NCBI GenBank assembly: GCA_029781975.1
Contig: JAKOVQ010000010.1
Coordinates: 298,375-362,374 of the forward strand
DNA from: Acidobacteriota bacterium
Lineage (GTDB): Bacteria > Acidobacteriota > Thermoanaerobaculia > UBA5066
Direction of reading: 5' to 3'
DNA length: 64,000 nt
Below are positions 8,581 through 17,193 of the stretch, piece by piece (the first letter of the stretch is position 1; the number at the start of each line of letters is the position of its first letter). Under the pieces are notes generated by a model. The model ran no database searches. It saw only the letters and a list, made by a program, of their open reading frames with translations, and was not told where the DNA came from. Both the position numbers and the translations under genes were made by a program.

Positions 8581-9987
8581 ATGTCCGCGGGCGGCCGTCC
8601 CCCCTCCGACGCCCTCGTCTTCTTCGGGGCCACGGGCGACCTCGCCTACAAGAAGATCTTTCCGGCCCTGCAGGCGCTCGCCCGCCGGGGCCGCCTCGAC
8701 GTCCCCGTCGTCGGCGTGGCGAAGTCCGGGTGGAACCGCGACCAGCTCCTGGAGCGCTGCAGGGCGAGCCTGGCCGAGCACGGCGGCGGGGTCGACGAGG
8801 CGGCCTTCGCCCGCCTCGCGCCGCGTCTCCGCTACGTCGACGGCGACTACGCCGACGCGGCCACCTTCGCGCAGGTGAAGGCCGAGCTCGGCGGGGCGAC
8901 CCGCCCCGCCCACTACCTCGCCATCCCGCCCAGCCTCTTCCCGGTCGTCGCGCGGCAGCTCGCGGAGGCGGGCCTCGCGGCGAACGCCCGCGTGATCGTC
9001 GAGAAGCCGTTCGGGCGCGACCTGGCCTCGGCCCGTGCCCTGAACCGGACCATCCACGAGTTCTTCCCCGAGGAGAGCGTCTTCAGGATCGACCACTTCC
9101 TGGGGAAGGAGGCGGTCCAGAACATCCTCTACTTCCGCTTCGCGAACGCGTTCCTCGAGCCGATCCTCGACCGCCGGTACGTCGAGAACGTCCAGATCAC
9201 GATGGCCGAGAGCTTCGGCGTCAAGGGGCGCGGGAAGTTCTACGAGGAGACCGGCGTCATCCGCGACGTCATCCAGAACCACCTCTTCCAGGTCGTCAGC
9301 TACCTCGCCATGGAGGCTCCGTCGGGGATGTACGCCGAGGCGATCCGCGACGAGCAGGCCAAGGTCCTCCGGACCGTCCGCCCGATGCGCCCCGAAAACC
9401 TCGTCCGCGGGCAGTTCCGGGGGTACCGGGACGAGCCCGGCGTCGCCCCCGACTCGCAGGTCGCCACCTACGCGGCGCTCCGGCTCGAGGTGGCCTCCTG
9501 GCGCTGGGACGGCGTGCCGTTCTACGTGAGGGCCGGGAAGTGCCTGGCGACGACGGCGACCGAGGTCGTGATCGAGCTGAAGAACCCGCCCCAGGTCGTC
9601 TTCTCCGAGCCGACGCCCGCGACGGGCAACACCATCCGGTTCCGCCTCAGCCCCGAGGTCGTCATCGCCCTCGGCGCGCGCGCCAAGCGGCCGGGGGAGC
9701 TGATGAACGGACGTCCCGTCGACCTCTCGGTCGTCGAGCAGGCGCAGCAGGGGGAGGACGGCCGGATGGGCGACTACGAGCGCCTCCTCGGCGACGCGAT
9801 GGCGGGCGACGCGACGCTCTTCGCCCGCGAGGACGTCGTCGAGGCGGCGTGGGCCATCGTCGACCCCGTCCTCGAGGCGGCCGAGACGCTGTACGAGTAC
9901 GAGCCCGGGAGCTGGGGCCCGCCCCAGGCGGACCGGCTCGTCGCCGACGTGGGGGGCTGGAACACCCCGCGAGGCTCGGCGGGCTGA
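8581..9987 (+). CDS. zwf: Glucose-6-phosphate 1-dehydrogenase
   Basis: A 468-residue enzyme for the first step of the oxidative pentose-phosphate path, from glucose 6-phosphate to 6-phosphogluconolactone. The nucleotide-binding [10 protein letters not shown] motif is near the N-terminus, EKPFGRDL follows, and the active-site RIDHFLGKE signature is intact. The length is normal for the family. It starts 2 nt after gnd. No lactonase gene is present in this cluster; the lactone could open spontaneously or by an enzyme encoded elsewhere. Confidence 0.96.
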   Translation: MSAGGRPPSDALVFFGATGDLAYKKIFPALQALARRGRLDVPVVGVAKSGWNRDQLLERCRASLAEHGGGVDEAAFARLAPRLRYVDGDYADAATFAQVKAELGGATRPAHYLAIPPSLFPVVARQLAEAGLAANARVIVEKPFGRDLASARALNRTIHEFFPEESVFRIDHFLGKEAVQNILYFRFANAFLEPILDRRYVENVQITMAESFGVKGRGKFYEETGVIRDVIQNHLFQVVSYLAMEAPSGMYAEAIRDEQAKVLRTVRPMRPENLVRGQFRGYRDEPGVAPDSQVATYAALRLEVASWRWDGVPFYVRAGKCLATTATEVVIELKNPPQVVFSEPTPATGNTIRFRLSPEVVIALGARAKRPGELMNGRPVDLSVVEQAQQGEDGRMGDYERLLGDAMAGDATLFAREDVVEAAWAIVDPVLEAAETLYEYEPGSWGPPQADRLVADVGGWNTPRGSAG

Positions 9988-9998
9988 CGGGACAGGCG

Positions 9999-10685
9999 AT
10001 GACGACCCGCCTCTTCCTCGCCCGGCACGGCGCCACGCAGCTGACCGCCGAGAACCGCTTCTCGGGCCCGTCGGGGGTCGACCTCTCGGAGGAGGGGCGG
10101 GAGCAGGTCCGCCGCCTCGCCGAGCGCCTCTCGGGCGAGCCCCTCGCCGCCGTCTACTGCAGCCCGCTCGACCGCACCGTGGAGTCGGCCGAGATCCTCG
10201 CGCGACCCCACGGCCTTTCGCCCATCCGCCGGGACGGCCTGCGGGAGATCAGCCACGGCCGTTGGGAGGGGCTCACCCGCGCCGAGGTGGAGGAGCGCTT
10301 CCCCGGCGAGTACGCGGCCTGGGAGGAGGACCCGTTCACCTTCGCGCCGGAGGGGGGCGAGTCGGGCCTGGCCGTCATGGCGCGCGCCGTCCCGGTGATC
10401 CGCGAGATCGTCGGCGCCCACCCGGGCGCCCAGGTCCTCGTCGTCTCGCACAAGGCGACGCTCCGGCTGATCCTCTCGAGCGTCCTCGGCTTCGACGCCC
10501 GCGGCTACCGCGACCGCCTCGACCAGTCGCCCGCGTGCCTGAACGTCGTCGACTTCCGCGACGCCGTCCGGGGCCGCCTCATGCTCTTCAACGACGTCTC
10601 CCACTACGCCGCCTGCCCCCGGACCCCCGAGGGGAACCTCTCGAGCTGGTGGGACCCGAACGACCCGCCGGGGGGGATCGCCTGA
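9999..10685 (+). CDS. Histidine phosphatase family protein (phosphoglycerate mutase-like)
   Basis: A 228-residue member of the histidine phosphatase superfamily. The phosphate-accepting motif is LARHGATQ near the N-terminus, the general acid region is REISHGRWEG, and the second catalytic His is in VVSHKATLRLIL. Family members include cofactor-dependent phosphoglycerate mutases and sugar phosphatases such as GpmB, CobC and fructose bisphosphatase types. The position 11 nt after zwf suggests a sugar-phosphate substrate, but the exact reaction cannot be assigned. No strong Shine-Dalgarno precedes the ATG; translation probably depends on coupling to zwf. Confidence 0.88.
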   Translation: MTTRLFLARHGATQLTAENRFSGPSGVDLSEEGREQVRRLAERLSGEPLAAVYCSPLDRTVESAEILARPHGLSPIRRDGLREISHGRWEGLTRAEVEERFPGEYAAWEEDPFTFAPEGGESGLAVMARAVPVIREIVGAHPGAQVLVVSHKATLRLILSSVLGFDARGYRDRLDQSPACLNVVDFRDAVRGRLMLFNDVSHYAACPRTPEGNLSSWWDPNDPPGGIA

Positions 10686-10709
10686 CCGGGCGGCGTTCCC
10701 GGCTAGACT
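10682..10709 (+). promoter_or_regulatory. Predicted leaderless promoter of corA
   Basis: CTGACC (10682-10687), 16 nt, then TAGACT (10704-10709), then 7 nt to the GTG start of corA. There is no Shine-Dalgarno before the GTG. The same TAGACTCCG string precedes the membrane gene start at 15858-15866. Transcription would start at or next to the start codon. Confidence 0.5.
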
Positions 10710-10716
10710 CCGGCGC

Positions 10717-11691
10717 GTGATCTCCGTCCACCTCTTCCGCGAGGGAGGCGGCCTCGAGCACCGGCACGACCTCGGCCTCGCCGAGGCGTGGCGGGGGCGC
10801 AACGGCTCGCCGCTCTGGATCGACGTGGAGGACCCCGGCGAGGAGGAGGCCCGCGACCTGGCGGACGTCTGCGGCTTCCACCCCCTCACCGTGGAGGACT
10901 GCCTCACCCCGGCCCAGCCGCCCAAGGTCGAGGAGTTCGGCGACTACCTCTTCCTCGTCTTCCGGGGCCTCCGTCCGGAGGAAGGGGGCGACGAGTGCGC
11001 CGTGGAGAGCTACAAGCTGGCCGCCTACCTGGGGGCCGGCACGCTCGTCACGGTCCACAAGAGGCCCGTCGAGGCGGTGAACGAGGTGTCGGACCAGGTG
11101 ACGCGCAAGGACCTCCCGCTCGAGCGCCACATGGACCAGATCCTCCACGCCATCGTCGACCGGATGGTCGACCGGCTCCTCCCGGTGGTCGACCGGTTCG
11201 AGGAGCGGATCGAGGAGATCGAGGAGCAGGTCTTCCGCGACCCGAAGCCCGAGGTCCTCCAGGAGGTCCTGGCGCACAAGCGGGCGATCCTCTCCATCCG
11301 GCGGCTCGCCGTCCCGCAGCGGGAGATGCTCGGGCGGCTCGCGCGGCGCGACCTCCCCTTCATCGACGAACGGACCTCGCACTACTTCCGCGACGTCTAC
11401 GACCACATGGCCCGGATCGAGGAGACCACCGTCATCCTGACGGACCTGGCGACCGGGACGATGGAGGCCTACCTCTCGATCGCCTCGAACCGGCTGAACG
11501 AGATCGTCAAGGTCCTCACGATCTTCTCGGTCATCTGGATGCCCCTCACGTTCATCGTCGGCGTCTACGGGATGAACCTCAAGGGGATGCCCGAGATGGA
11601 GTGGCGCTGGTTCTACCCGGTGCTCCTCGCGGGGATGGCCGCCATCGCCGGCGGCATGCTCCTCTGGTTCAAGCGGAAGCGCTGGATCTAG
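10717..11691 (+). CDS. corA: CorA-type Mg2+/divalent cation transporter
   Basis: A 324-residue transporter of the CorA family. The long N-terminal cytoplasmic part ends in two C-terminal membrane helices; the first carries the selectivity signature YGMN at its outer end. A basic tail (KRKR) follows the last helix, as usual. CorA forms a pentameric channel for Mg2+, sometimes Co2+ or Ni2+, or Zn2+ in ZntB relatives. The GTG start lies 7 nt after a TAGACT -10-like box and lacks a Shine-Dalgarno. Its last 23 nt overlap, tail to tail, with the end of the large AAA+ protease gene on the other strand. Confidence 0.94.
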   Translation: MISVHLFREGGGLEHRHDLGLAEAWRGRNGSPLWIDVEDPGEEEARDLADVCGFHPLTVEDCLTPAQPPKVEEFGDYLFLVFRGLRPEEGGDECAVESYKLAAYLGAGTLVTVHKRPVEAVNEVSDQVTRKDLPLERHMDQILHAIVDRMVDRLLPVVDRFEERIEEIEEQVFRDPKPEVLQEVLAHKRAILSIRRLAVPQREMLGRLARRDLPFIDERTSHYFRDVYDHMARIEETTVILTDLATGTMEAYLSIASNRLNEIVKVLTIFSVIWMPLTFIVGVYGMNLKGMPEMEWRWFYPVLLAGMAAIAGGMLLWFKRKRWI

Positions 11692-14600
11692 CCTTCGCCG
11701 CCGCCGGCGCGGTGGCCGTGGCGGCGACGGCGGTCGCCGCCGCCGTCGCGAACTCGGCCAGGTCCTCCCGGTCCAGCGACTCGCGCTCGAGGAGGAGCTC
11801 CGCCAGCCGGTCGAGATGGGCGCGTCGCTGGGTCAGGACCGACGCCGCGCGCCGCTCGGCCGCGCTGATCCACGCCTCCAGCCGCTCCTTCACCAGGGCC
11901 GAGAAGCCGTTCCGCTCGGACTCGGGGAGCGAGCCGAGGGCGATGGGGCCGACGACGTCGTCGAACCCCCACCGCGTGATCGCGTTCCACGCCAGGCCCG
12001 TCGCCGACTCGAGGTCGCTCGAGGCCCCCGACGTCAGCTGCCGCTTCTCGCCGCCCCCCAGGATCCGCTCGGCCTCGCGCCCGGCGAGGGCCACCGCCAT
12101 CCGCCCCTCCACCTCGTCGCGAAGGAGGTCGTGCCGGTTCTCCTCGGCCTCCGTGGCCAGGAAGCCGAGCGCGCCGCGCTCGTTGGCGACGATGGTCAGG
12201 TGGTCGACCCGCCGCCCCGGGAAGAGGGTCATGTGGACCATCGCGTGGCCCGCCTCGTGGTACGCGGTCCGCCGCCGCTCCTCCGGCGCCACCTCGAACT
12301 CCTCCTGGTCCGCGCCGAAGCGGACGAGCCGCCGCGCCTGCTCGAGGTCGGCCGCCGTCACGCCGCTCCGGTGCGCCGCGGCCGCCGCGTAGGCCGCCTC
12401 GCGGACGATCCGGTCGAGGTCGGCCGGGGTGCACCCCGAGGTCCCCGTGACGAGCCGGTCGAGGTCGGCCCCCGCCTCGGTGAGGGGGACCTTTCCGAGC
12501 CGCATCTCGAAGAACTGCCGCCGCGCCTGCGCGTTCGGGAGGTCGCACGGGAGGATCTCGTCGAACCGGCCGGGGCGCATCAGCGCCGCGTCGAGCTCGT
12601 CGGGGACGTTCGTCGCGGCGAGGACGAAGACCGGCCGCGCCGGCGAGACGAATCCGTCGAGGCAGGAGAGGAGCTGGTTGAGGATCGAGTAGGTGTGCTG
12701 CATCTCGACCCCGCTCCTCACGCGGGCGATGCCGTCGATCTCGTCGAGGAAGACGATCGACGGGGCGTACTCGCGCGCGCGGTCGAAGAGCTCGCGGATC
12801 CGCGCCTCGGACTCGCCGACCCACTTCGACTGGAGCTCGCCCGCCGAGAGCGCCAGGAACGGCAATCCCGCCTCCCCCGCCAGGGCGCGGGCCAGGAGCG
12901 TCTTCCCGGTCCCCGGCGGCCCCGCCAGGAGGAAGCCGCGCGGCGGCTGGATGCCGAAGGCGCCGAGCTGGGTCGGGTCCTTCAGCCACTCGAGGACCTG
13001 CTGGAGCCGCCGCCGCGCCCGGTTGAGGCCGACGACGTCGGAGAAGCGCTCGCGCGGGATCCCGGTGAAGCGGATCGGGGAGGCCTGGTCGGTCGCGCGG
13101 AAGACCACCTCGCTCACCGGCGCCGTCAGCTCGACGGCGACGGTCGACGCGGCCGCGTCCCAGCGGAAGGTCGTCTCCCACCGCGTCGTCCGGTGGGCGC
13201 GCCGCTCCTCGCGCGTCACCTTCTCGTACCGGACCTCCTCGAGGAGCTGCCTCACGCGCGCCGCCTGGTCCATCAGCTCCATCGGGTGCTCGTCGCGCCG
13301 CCGCACCGGGAGGAAGCCGCGGGCGCCGCCGCTCCGGAGGACCCGCTCCACCACGCGGTCGAACGCCTGCCGGTCCTGCGGGTCCTCGCTGAAGAGGTAG
13401 ACGGGGAGGCCCGGGTCCGACCGGCGGAGCGCCGCCAGGATCTTCAGGGCCCGCCCCACCTCGGCCGAGCCGACCTCCTCGCCGATCGAGAGGTCGAGGA
13501 AGGCGACGTCGGGCGGGACGACGCGGAGCTCCTCGAGGAGGTGCGCCTCGTCCCGCACGCGCCGGAGCTCGTGGGACATCTCCTTCAGCCCCTTCTCGAT
13601 GACCGGGACGAGCGTGTCGTCGTCGTCGACGAGGAGGATGCGGCAGGGGTGGGCCGAGAGCCGCTGCTCGAGGAACTCCCGCGCCGAGGGCTCGCAGGAG
13701 ACGCGGAGGGCGTACGACTCGGGGGCGGCCTCGCTCAGCGGCTCGCGCAGCTCCTCGAAGGAGCGCTTGATGAGCGAGACGGCCCACTGGGCGCTCCGCG
13801 CGACGACCGTGCGGGCGTCGATGCCGGGGACGAGCGAGAGGAGGAAGAGGAGCTTGCCGGGGTCGTCGACCGAGATGGTCGGCAGCGGGATCCCCGACGC
13901 CTGCCGGCCGGTCACGACCTGCGAGGCGACCGTCTGGTCGACGAGCTCCATGTAGTGGCGGGTCTCGAGGGCGCCGAAGACGACGGCCCCCCCCTTCGCG
14001 AGGCGGGAGACGAACTCCAGCGGGAGCGCCGGCTGCGTCCCCTCCTGCCCCACCTCCCGCGCGCGCCGCGCCGAGGAGAGGATCTCGAAGACGATCGTCG
14101 ACGGGTGCCCCGCGCTCTCGAGGATGCCCGTCTGGTTGCTCGAGCCGAAGAACTCCCGCCCGAGGTTGGTGGTGAAGATGCACCACGTCTCGCGGAAGGA
14201 GACCATCGCCTCGAGCTTCTTGTCCTCGGCCTCGCCGCTGTCGAGCATCGAAAGGAGCGCGACGATCGTGTTGTCGTGCCCTTTCTCGATCTCGTCGAAG
14301 AGGAGGACCGACCTCGGGTTCTCCTTCACGAAGCCGGTCAGCGTCCCGGGGGTGGCGTGCGCGTAGAAGGAGGCGGCGCCGAAGAGCTGCTCGTGGGCCT
14401 GGTGGCCCGAGAAGGAGCCCATGTCGAACCGGCGGAAGGCCCAGGGCCCCTCCTCCACCTCGCGGAGCTCCTGGGCGAAGGTCTCGGCCAGGAGCGTCTT
14501 GCCGACCCCCGGGGGGCCGAGGAAGGTGAAGATCCCGCGCGGGCCGGCCCCCGCGGCGCCGATGCAGGCGCGGAAGTAGGCGTCGCCCAGCATGGCGATG

Positions 14601-15091
14601 GCGGGCTCCTGCCCGAGGACGCGGCGGGCCAGCCTCTCCTGCAGGCGCTTCGTCCGCTTCAGGACCTCGTCGAGCCGCGACACGATCGGCCCGCCGCCGC
14701 CCGCCGGGACGAGCATCCGCGTCACCAGCTCGCTTCCCTGCTTCCTGAGGTTCTGGGCGAGCGTCACCGCCGAGAGGGCCCGGTCCTCGAGGAACGAGCG
14801 CTCGATCACGGCCCTCAGCTCGTTGTCGAACGGGAACTTCTCCTCGGTCGGGGCGACCCCCTCGGCCGACCGGTAGAGCCTCCGGACCTCCTCCGGCCAG
14901 GCGATCTCGCCGGAAGGCGCCTTCAGCGCCTCGCGGACCTCGGGAGGGGCGCTCCCGTCGCGGTCGATCGCGAAGAGCCCGCAGAGGATGTCGGCCACGC
15001 CGAGGCGGCTCCGCCGCTCGGCCAGCGCGGCCCTCTTGGCCCAGGAGAGGACGACGCGGGTGATCTCGTCGAGGTCGGAGGGGGAAGCCAT
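11669..15091 (-). CDS. ClpB-like AAA+ / receiver / FtsH-like M41 metalloprotease fusion
   Basis: A 1140-residue protein with an uncommon order. Residues 1-145 are helical, reminiscent of a Clp N-domain. Residues 150-440 are a ClpB/ClpA D2-like AAA+ module: Walker A GPPGVGKT (192-199), DMGSFSGH, Walker B LLFDEIEKG (263-271), FTTNLG. Residues 482-610 resemble a response-regulator receiver: DDDD acidic pocket near 489-492 and putative phospho-acceptor Asp533; the usual Lys of the last strand is absent. Residues 673-920 are a second AAA+: GPPGTGKT (724-731), pore loop KWVG (756-759), FLDEID (781-786), Arg pair 839/842. Residues 935-1115 are an M41 peptidase with HEAGH (His945, Glu946, His949) and Asp1026. 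Unlike FtsH it has no membrane helices. It begins 1 nt after the YbjN-like gene. Confidence 0.9.
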   Translation of the reverse strand: MASPSDLDEITRVVLSWAKRAALAERRSRLGVADILCGLFAIDRDGSAPPEVREALKAPSGEIAWPEEVRRLYRSAEGVAPTEEKFPFDNELRAVIERSFLEDRALSAVTLAQNLRKQGSELVTRMLVPAGGGGPIVSRLDEVLKRTKRLQERLARRVLGQEPAIAMLGDAYFRACIGAAGAGPRGIFTFLGPPGVGKTLLAETFAQELREVEEGPWAFRRFDMGSFSGHQAHEQLFGAASFYAHATPGTLTGFVKENPRSVLLFDEIEKGHDNTIVALLSMLDSGEAEDKKLEAMVSFRETWCIFTTNLGREFFGSSNQTGILESAGHPSTIVFEILSSARRAREVGQEGTQPALPLEFVSRLAKGGAVVFGALETRHYMELVDQTVASQVVTGRQASGIPLPTISVDDPGKLLFLLSLVPGIDARTVVARSAQWAVSLIKRSFEELREPLSEAAPESYALRVSCEPSAREFLEQRLSAHPCRILLVDDDDTLVPVIEKGLKEMSHELRRVRDEAHLLEELRVVPPDVAFLDLSIGEEVGSAEVGRALKILAALRRSDPGLPVYLFSEDPQDRQAFDRVVERVLRSGGARGFLPVRRRDEHPMELMDQAARVRQLLEEVRYEKVTREERRAHRTTRWETTFRWDAAASTVAVELTAPVSEVVFRATDQASPIRFTGIPRERFSDVVGLNRARRRLQQVLEWLKDPTQLGAFGIQPPRGFLLAGPPGTGKTLLARALAGEAGLPFLALSAGELQSKWVGESEARIRELFDRAREYAPSIVFLDEIDGIARVRSGVEMQHTYSILNQLLSCLDGFVSPARPVFVLAATNVPDELDAALMRPGRFDEILPCDLPNAQARRQFFEMRLGKVPLTEAGADLDRLVTGTSGCTPADLDRIVREAAYAAAAAHRSGVTAADLEQARRLVRFGADQEEFEVAPEERRRTAYHEAGHAMVHMTLFPGRRVDHLTIVANERGALGFLATEAEENRHDLLRDEVEGRMAVALAGREAERILGGGEKRQLTSGASSDLESATGLAWNAITRWGFDDVVGPIALGSLPESERNGFSALVKERLEAWISAAERRAASVLTQRRAHLDRLAELLLERESLDREDLAEFATAAATAVAATATAPAAAKARSSASA

Positions 15092-15092
15092 G

Positions 15093-15731
15093 TCAGAGCG
15101 CCTCCGGGGGAGCCGGCAGCGGCTGCGGGACAGCCTCGCCCTTGCGGCGCAGCTCCTCCACCATCTTTCGCAGCATCAGAAGGTCGGGGTCGTCGGGCTT
15201 CTTCCCGTCGGCGAGGAGCGCGGCGATGAGGAGCTCGGCGAGGAAGGCCGGCGGGGAGGCGGGGATCCCCCGCTGGTCCCCGCGCGGGAGGTCGACCTTC
15301 CCCTCGTCGAGGGCCTTTCGGAGCGGGACGTAGAAGGTCTCGAGCAGCGCGCAGAGGCTCCGGATGCACCGCTCCAGCTGGAGGCGCGTCACCTTCCCGT
15401 CCTCCAGCGGGAACTCGATCATCGGGCGGACCTCGCCGTCCTCGTCGTCGTACTCGAACTGGATCAGCTTCGTCTCCCACTCGACGATCGCGCAGGCGCG
15501 GAGGAAGGTGTCGACGTACGCCCCGCGCGCGACGAACGCGCTGGGGGCGAAGAGGCGGAGGTACTGCCCTTCCTCCTCGAGCTCGAGGATCAGGAGGAGG
15601 TACGGCTCGCCGTCCGGGTGGCGGTAGCTCTGGGTCCGGAAGACGAGGGCGAGCTGCGCGGGACCGCGGACCTCGAACTTCAGGTCCATCTCGGTCAGCA
15701 GCTGCTCGAGCTCCTCCCGCGTCATCGCCAT
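15093..15731 (-). CDS. YbjN/CesT-like putative peptide-binding chaperone
   Basis: A 212-residue protein. Residues about 1-150 show alternating helix and strand blocks (FEVRGPAQLALVF, PYLLLILELEEE, LIQFEYDDEDGEV, MIEFPLEDGKV, then a helix with a Cys) that resemble the YbjN and type III secretion chaperone-like fold. The last 60 residues form an acidic-basic helical tail after a Pro-rich hinge. A GGGAGG Shine-Dalgarno precedes the ATG. The stop is 1 nt before the start of the two-AAA+ protease gene, so the proteins are made together; a role as substrate adaptor or inhibitor of that protease is the obvious hypothesis. The fold assignment is by pattern only and needs a profile search. Confidence 0.65.
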   Translation of the reverse strand: MAMTREELEQLLTEMDLKFEVRGPAQLALVFRTQSYRHPDGEPYLLLILELEEEGQYLRLFAPSAFVARGAYVDTFLRACAIVEWETKLIQFEYDDEDGEVRPMIEFPLEDGKVTRLQLERCIRSLCALLETFYVPLRKALDEGKVDLPRGDQRGIPASPPAFLAELLIAALLADGKKPDDPDLLMLRKMVEELRRKGEAVPQPLPAPPEAL

Positions 15732-15857
15732 CGGAGCCTCCCGCGCACCGCGAGCCGCGCGACGCCGGGGATCAGGTTAGCACCGCCCGGCGGGACCCGT
15801 CCGGTGGACGGCCCCACCCCTCGACCGGCGAGCCGGCCCGACGGCCGCCGCGCCGCT

Positions 15858-15863
15858 TAGACT
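15858..15863 (+). promoter_or_regulatory. TAGACT -10-like element
   Basis: TAGACT is followed by 6 nt and a GTG at 15870. It shares TAGACTCCG with the corA promoter. Before the 55-bp duplication that follows, this would have been a leaderless promoter placed exactly at the start codon of the membrane gene. Confidence 0.45.
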
Positions 15864-15866
15864 CCG

Positions 15867-15934
15867 ACCGTGGCCGCCCAGCGCCCAGCGCCCAGCGCCC
15901 AGCGCCCAGCGGCCGTGGTCCACCGTGGCCGCCC
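15867..15934 (+). repeat. 55-bp duplication with 5 x 7-bp tandem repeat at a start codon
   Basis: The 13-bp string ACCGTGGCCGCCC occurs at 15867-15879 and again at 15922-15934, 55 bp apart; both copies contain a GTG start codon. Between them, CCCAGCG is repeated exactly five times (15877-15911). The first GTG (15870) is out of frame with the membrane gene by one base; losing one 7-bp unit or gaining two would put it in frame. The second GTG (15925) is in frame. Confidence 0.85.
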
Positions 15935-17058
15935 TTGCAACCGCCGGGCTGCTGATGGCGATTCAGCTCGTCTCCCTCTTTCACGCGCATCGCGGCTCGC
16001 CGGAAGGGATGGCCAGGGTGGCCGATTCGACCGACCCGAGGAACCTCGACGGCTTCGACGGCCAGTACTTCCTCGCCCTCGCGAAGGACCCCCTCCTCCT
16101 TCACGGCGCCGAGTCGGCGCTCGATTCGCCCGGGATTCGGGCGCGCCGGATCGGGCTACCGGCCCTGGCCTGGCTGCTGGCGCCGCTCGTCGGCGGAGCA
16201 GGCCCCGCTCTCCTCGTCGCCGAGGCGCTGGCCGCCTGCTGCCTCGTCGCGGTGGCTGCGGCTGGCTTGCGGGTCGCAGGGGAGTCGCCGGCCTGGTGCG
16301 CCGCGATCGGACTCCTCCTCCCGTTCGTCCTCTCCATCGAGCTCGTCACCGCCGAGCTCCTGGCCGCAGCCCTCGTTCTCGCAGCCGCCCATGCGGCCGA
16401 GTCCGGGCGCCGGCCAGCCTTCGTCCTTCTCCTCGGATCCGCCTGCCTCGCGAAGGAGGCGGCCGTTCTCGCCGCCATCGCCTTTGGCCTGGCAGCACTC
16501 CTGCGGCGCCGCGTGACCGAGGCCGCGCTCGCGTTCTCCAGCGTCCTGCCCCTGGCTGCGTGGCAGGCATACCTCTCGTTCCGCCTCCCTGCCGTCCGAT
16601 CGGATGCAGGCGTCGTCGGCCTCCTCGAGAACCTGGGGATCCCAGGAAAAGGACTCCTGCAGGGCCTCCTCACGCCGCTGGACGGTCTTCTCTCCGGGCA
16701 GGCTCAACTCCGACAGGTCGGGATCCTCGCCGCCGTCTCGTGGATGGCCGCCGGGGCGGCGCTCGCCGTCGTGCTCCTGGCCACCGGGCGAACCGCTGGA
16801 CGCCTGCTGGGCGGGGCAGGCGCCTTCCTGGCCCTGACTCTCTCGTACGGTGGGGCTGCCCACGCATACGACGGCGTGTTCAATTTCGGCAGGCAGCTCT
16901 TCCTCCTGCCCTGCGGACTCCTCGTCGTCTTCTTCCACGAGGGGAAGGCGGTCACCGGCGCCCAGCGCACCCTGCTTCGCGCCTGGCTGGCGTTCGGAGG
17001 GTTCCTCGGCCTTTCCTGGTGGGTCGTCAAGGCGCTCGTCTCTCCGCCCGCCGCGTAG
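15925..17058 (+). CDS. Polytopic membrane protein, glycosyltransferase-like
   Basis: A 377-residue protein with about eight hydrophobic helices. After the first helix the loop carries FDGQYF (residues 44-49) followed by a basic RARRIGLPALAW segment. A DGQ-Y-F loop followed by an Arg-rich stretch is typical of lipid-carrier-dependent membrane glycosyltransferases (GT-C-like), so a role in transferring sugars outside the membrane is plausible. No catalytic Asp pair can be assigned with confidence. The start is the in-frame GTG at 15925 inside the second copy of a 13-bp repeat; the ancestral start was probably the copy at 15870. The gene diverges from the YbjN-like/AAA+ protease pair and converges with the acyl-CoA dehydrogenase gene. 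Confidence 0.7.
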   Translation: MAALATAGLLMAIQLVSLFHAHRGSPEGMARVADSTDPRNLDGFDGQYFLALAKDPLLLHGAESALDSPGIRARRIGLPALAWLLAPLVGGAGPALLVAEALAACCLVAVAAAGLRVAGESPAWCAAIGLLLPFVLSIELVTAELLAAALVLAAAHAAESGRRPAFVLLLGSACLAKEAAVLAAIAFGLAALLRRRVTEAALAFSSVLPLAAWQAYLSFRLPAVRSDAGVVGLLENLGIPGKGLLQGLLTPLDGLLSGQAQLRQVGILAAVSWMAAGAALAVVLLATGRTAGRLLGGAGAFLALTLSYGGAAHAYDGVFNFGRQLFLLPCGLLVVFFHEGKAVTGAQRTLLRAWLAFGGFLGLSWWVVKALVSPPAA

Positions 17059-17193
17059 CGGCTCCCGACGAGCGCCCGCACCGGTTCCGTCCGGCGTGGC
17101 GCCTCGCACGATCCCTCTCTCCCCCGGGCCGACGGATGGGGCCTCCAGGCGGCTGGCGGGAGAGGCTGACGCCCCCGAGCGCGGCCCGGGGAG

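Noticed and set aside
17115-17193. CCCCGGGCC / GGCCCGGGG pair as a shared terminator between converging genes
   Set aside because: The arms are about 58 nt apart with no T-run; too loose to call in such GC-rich DNA.
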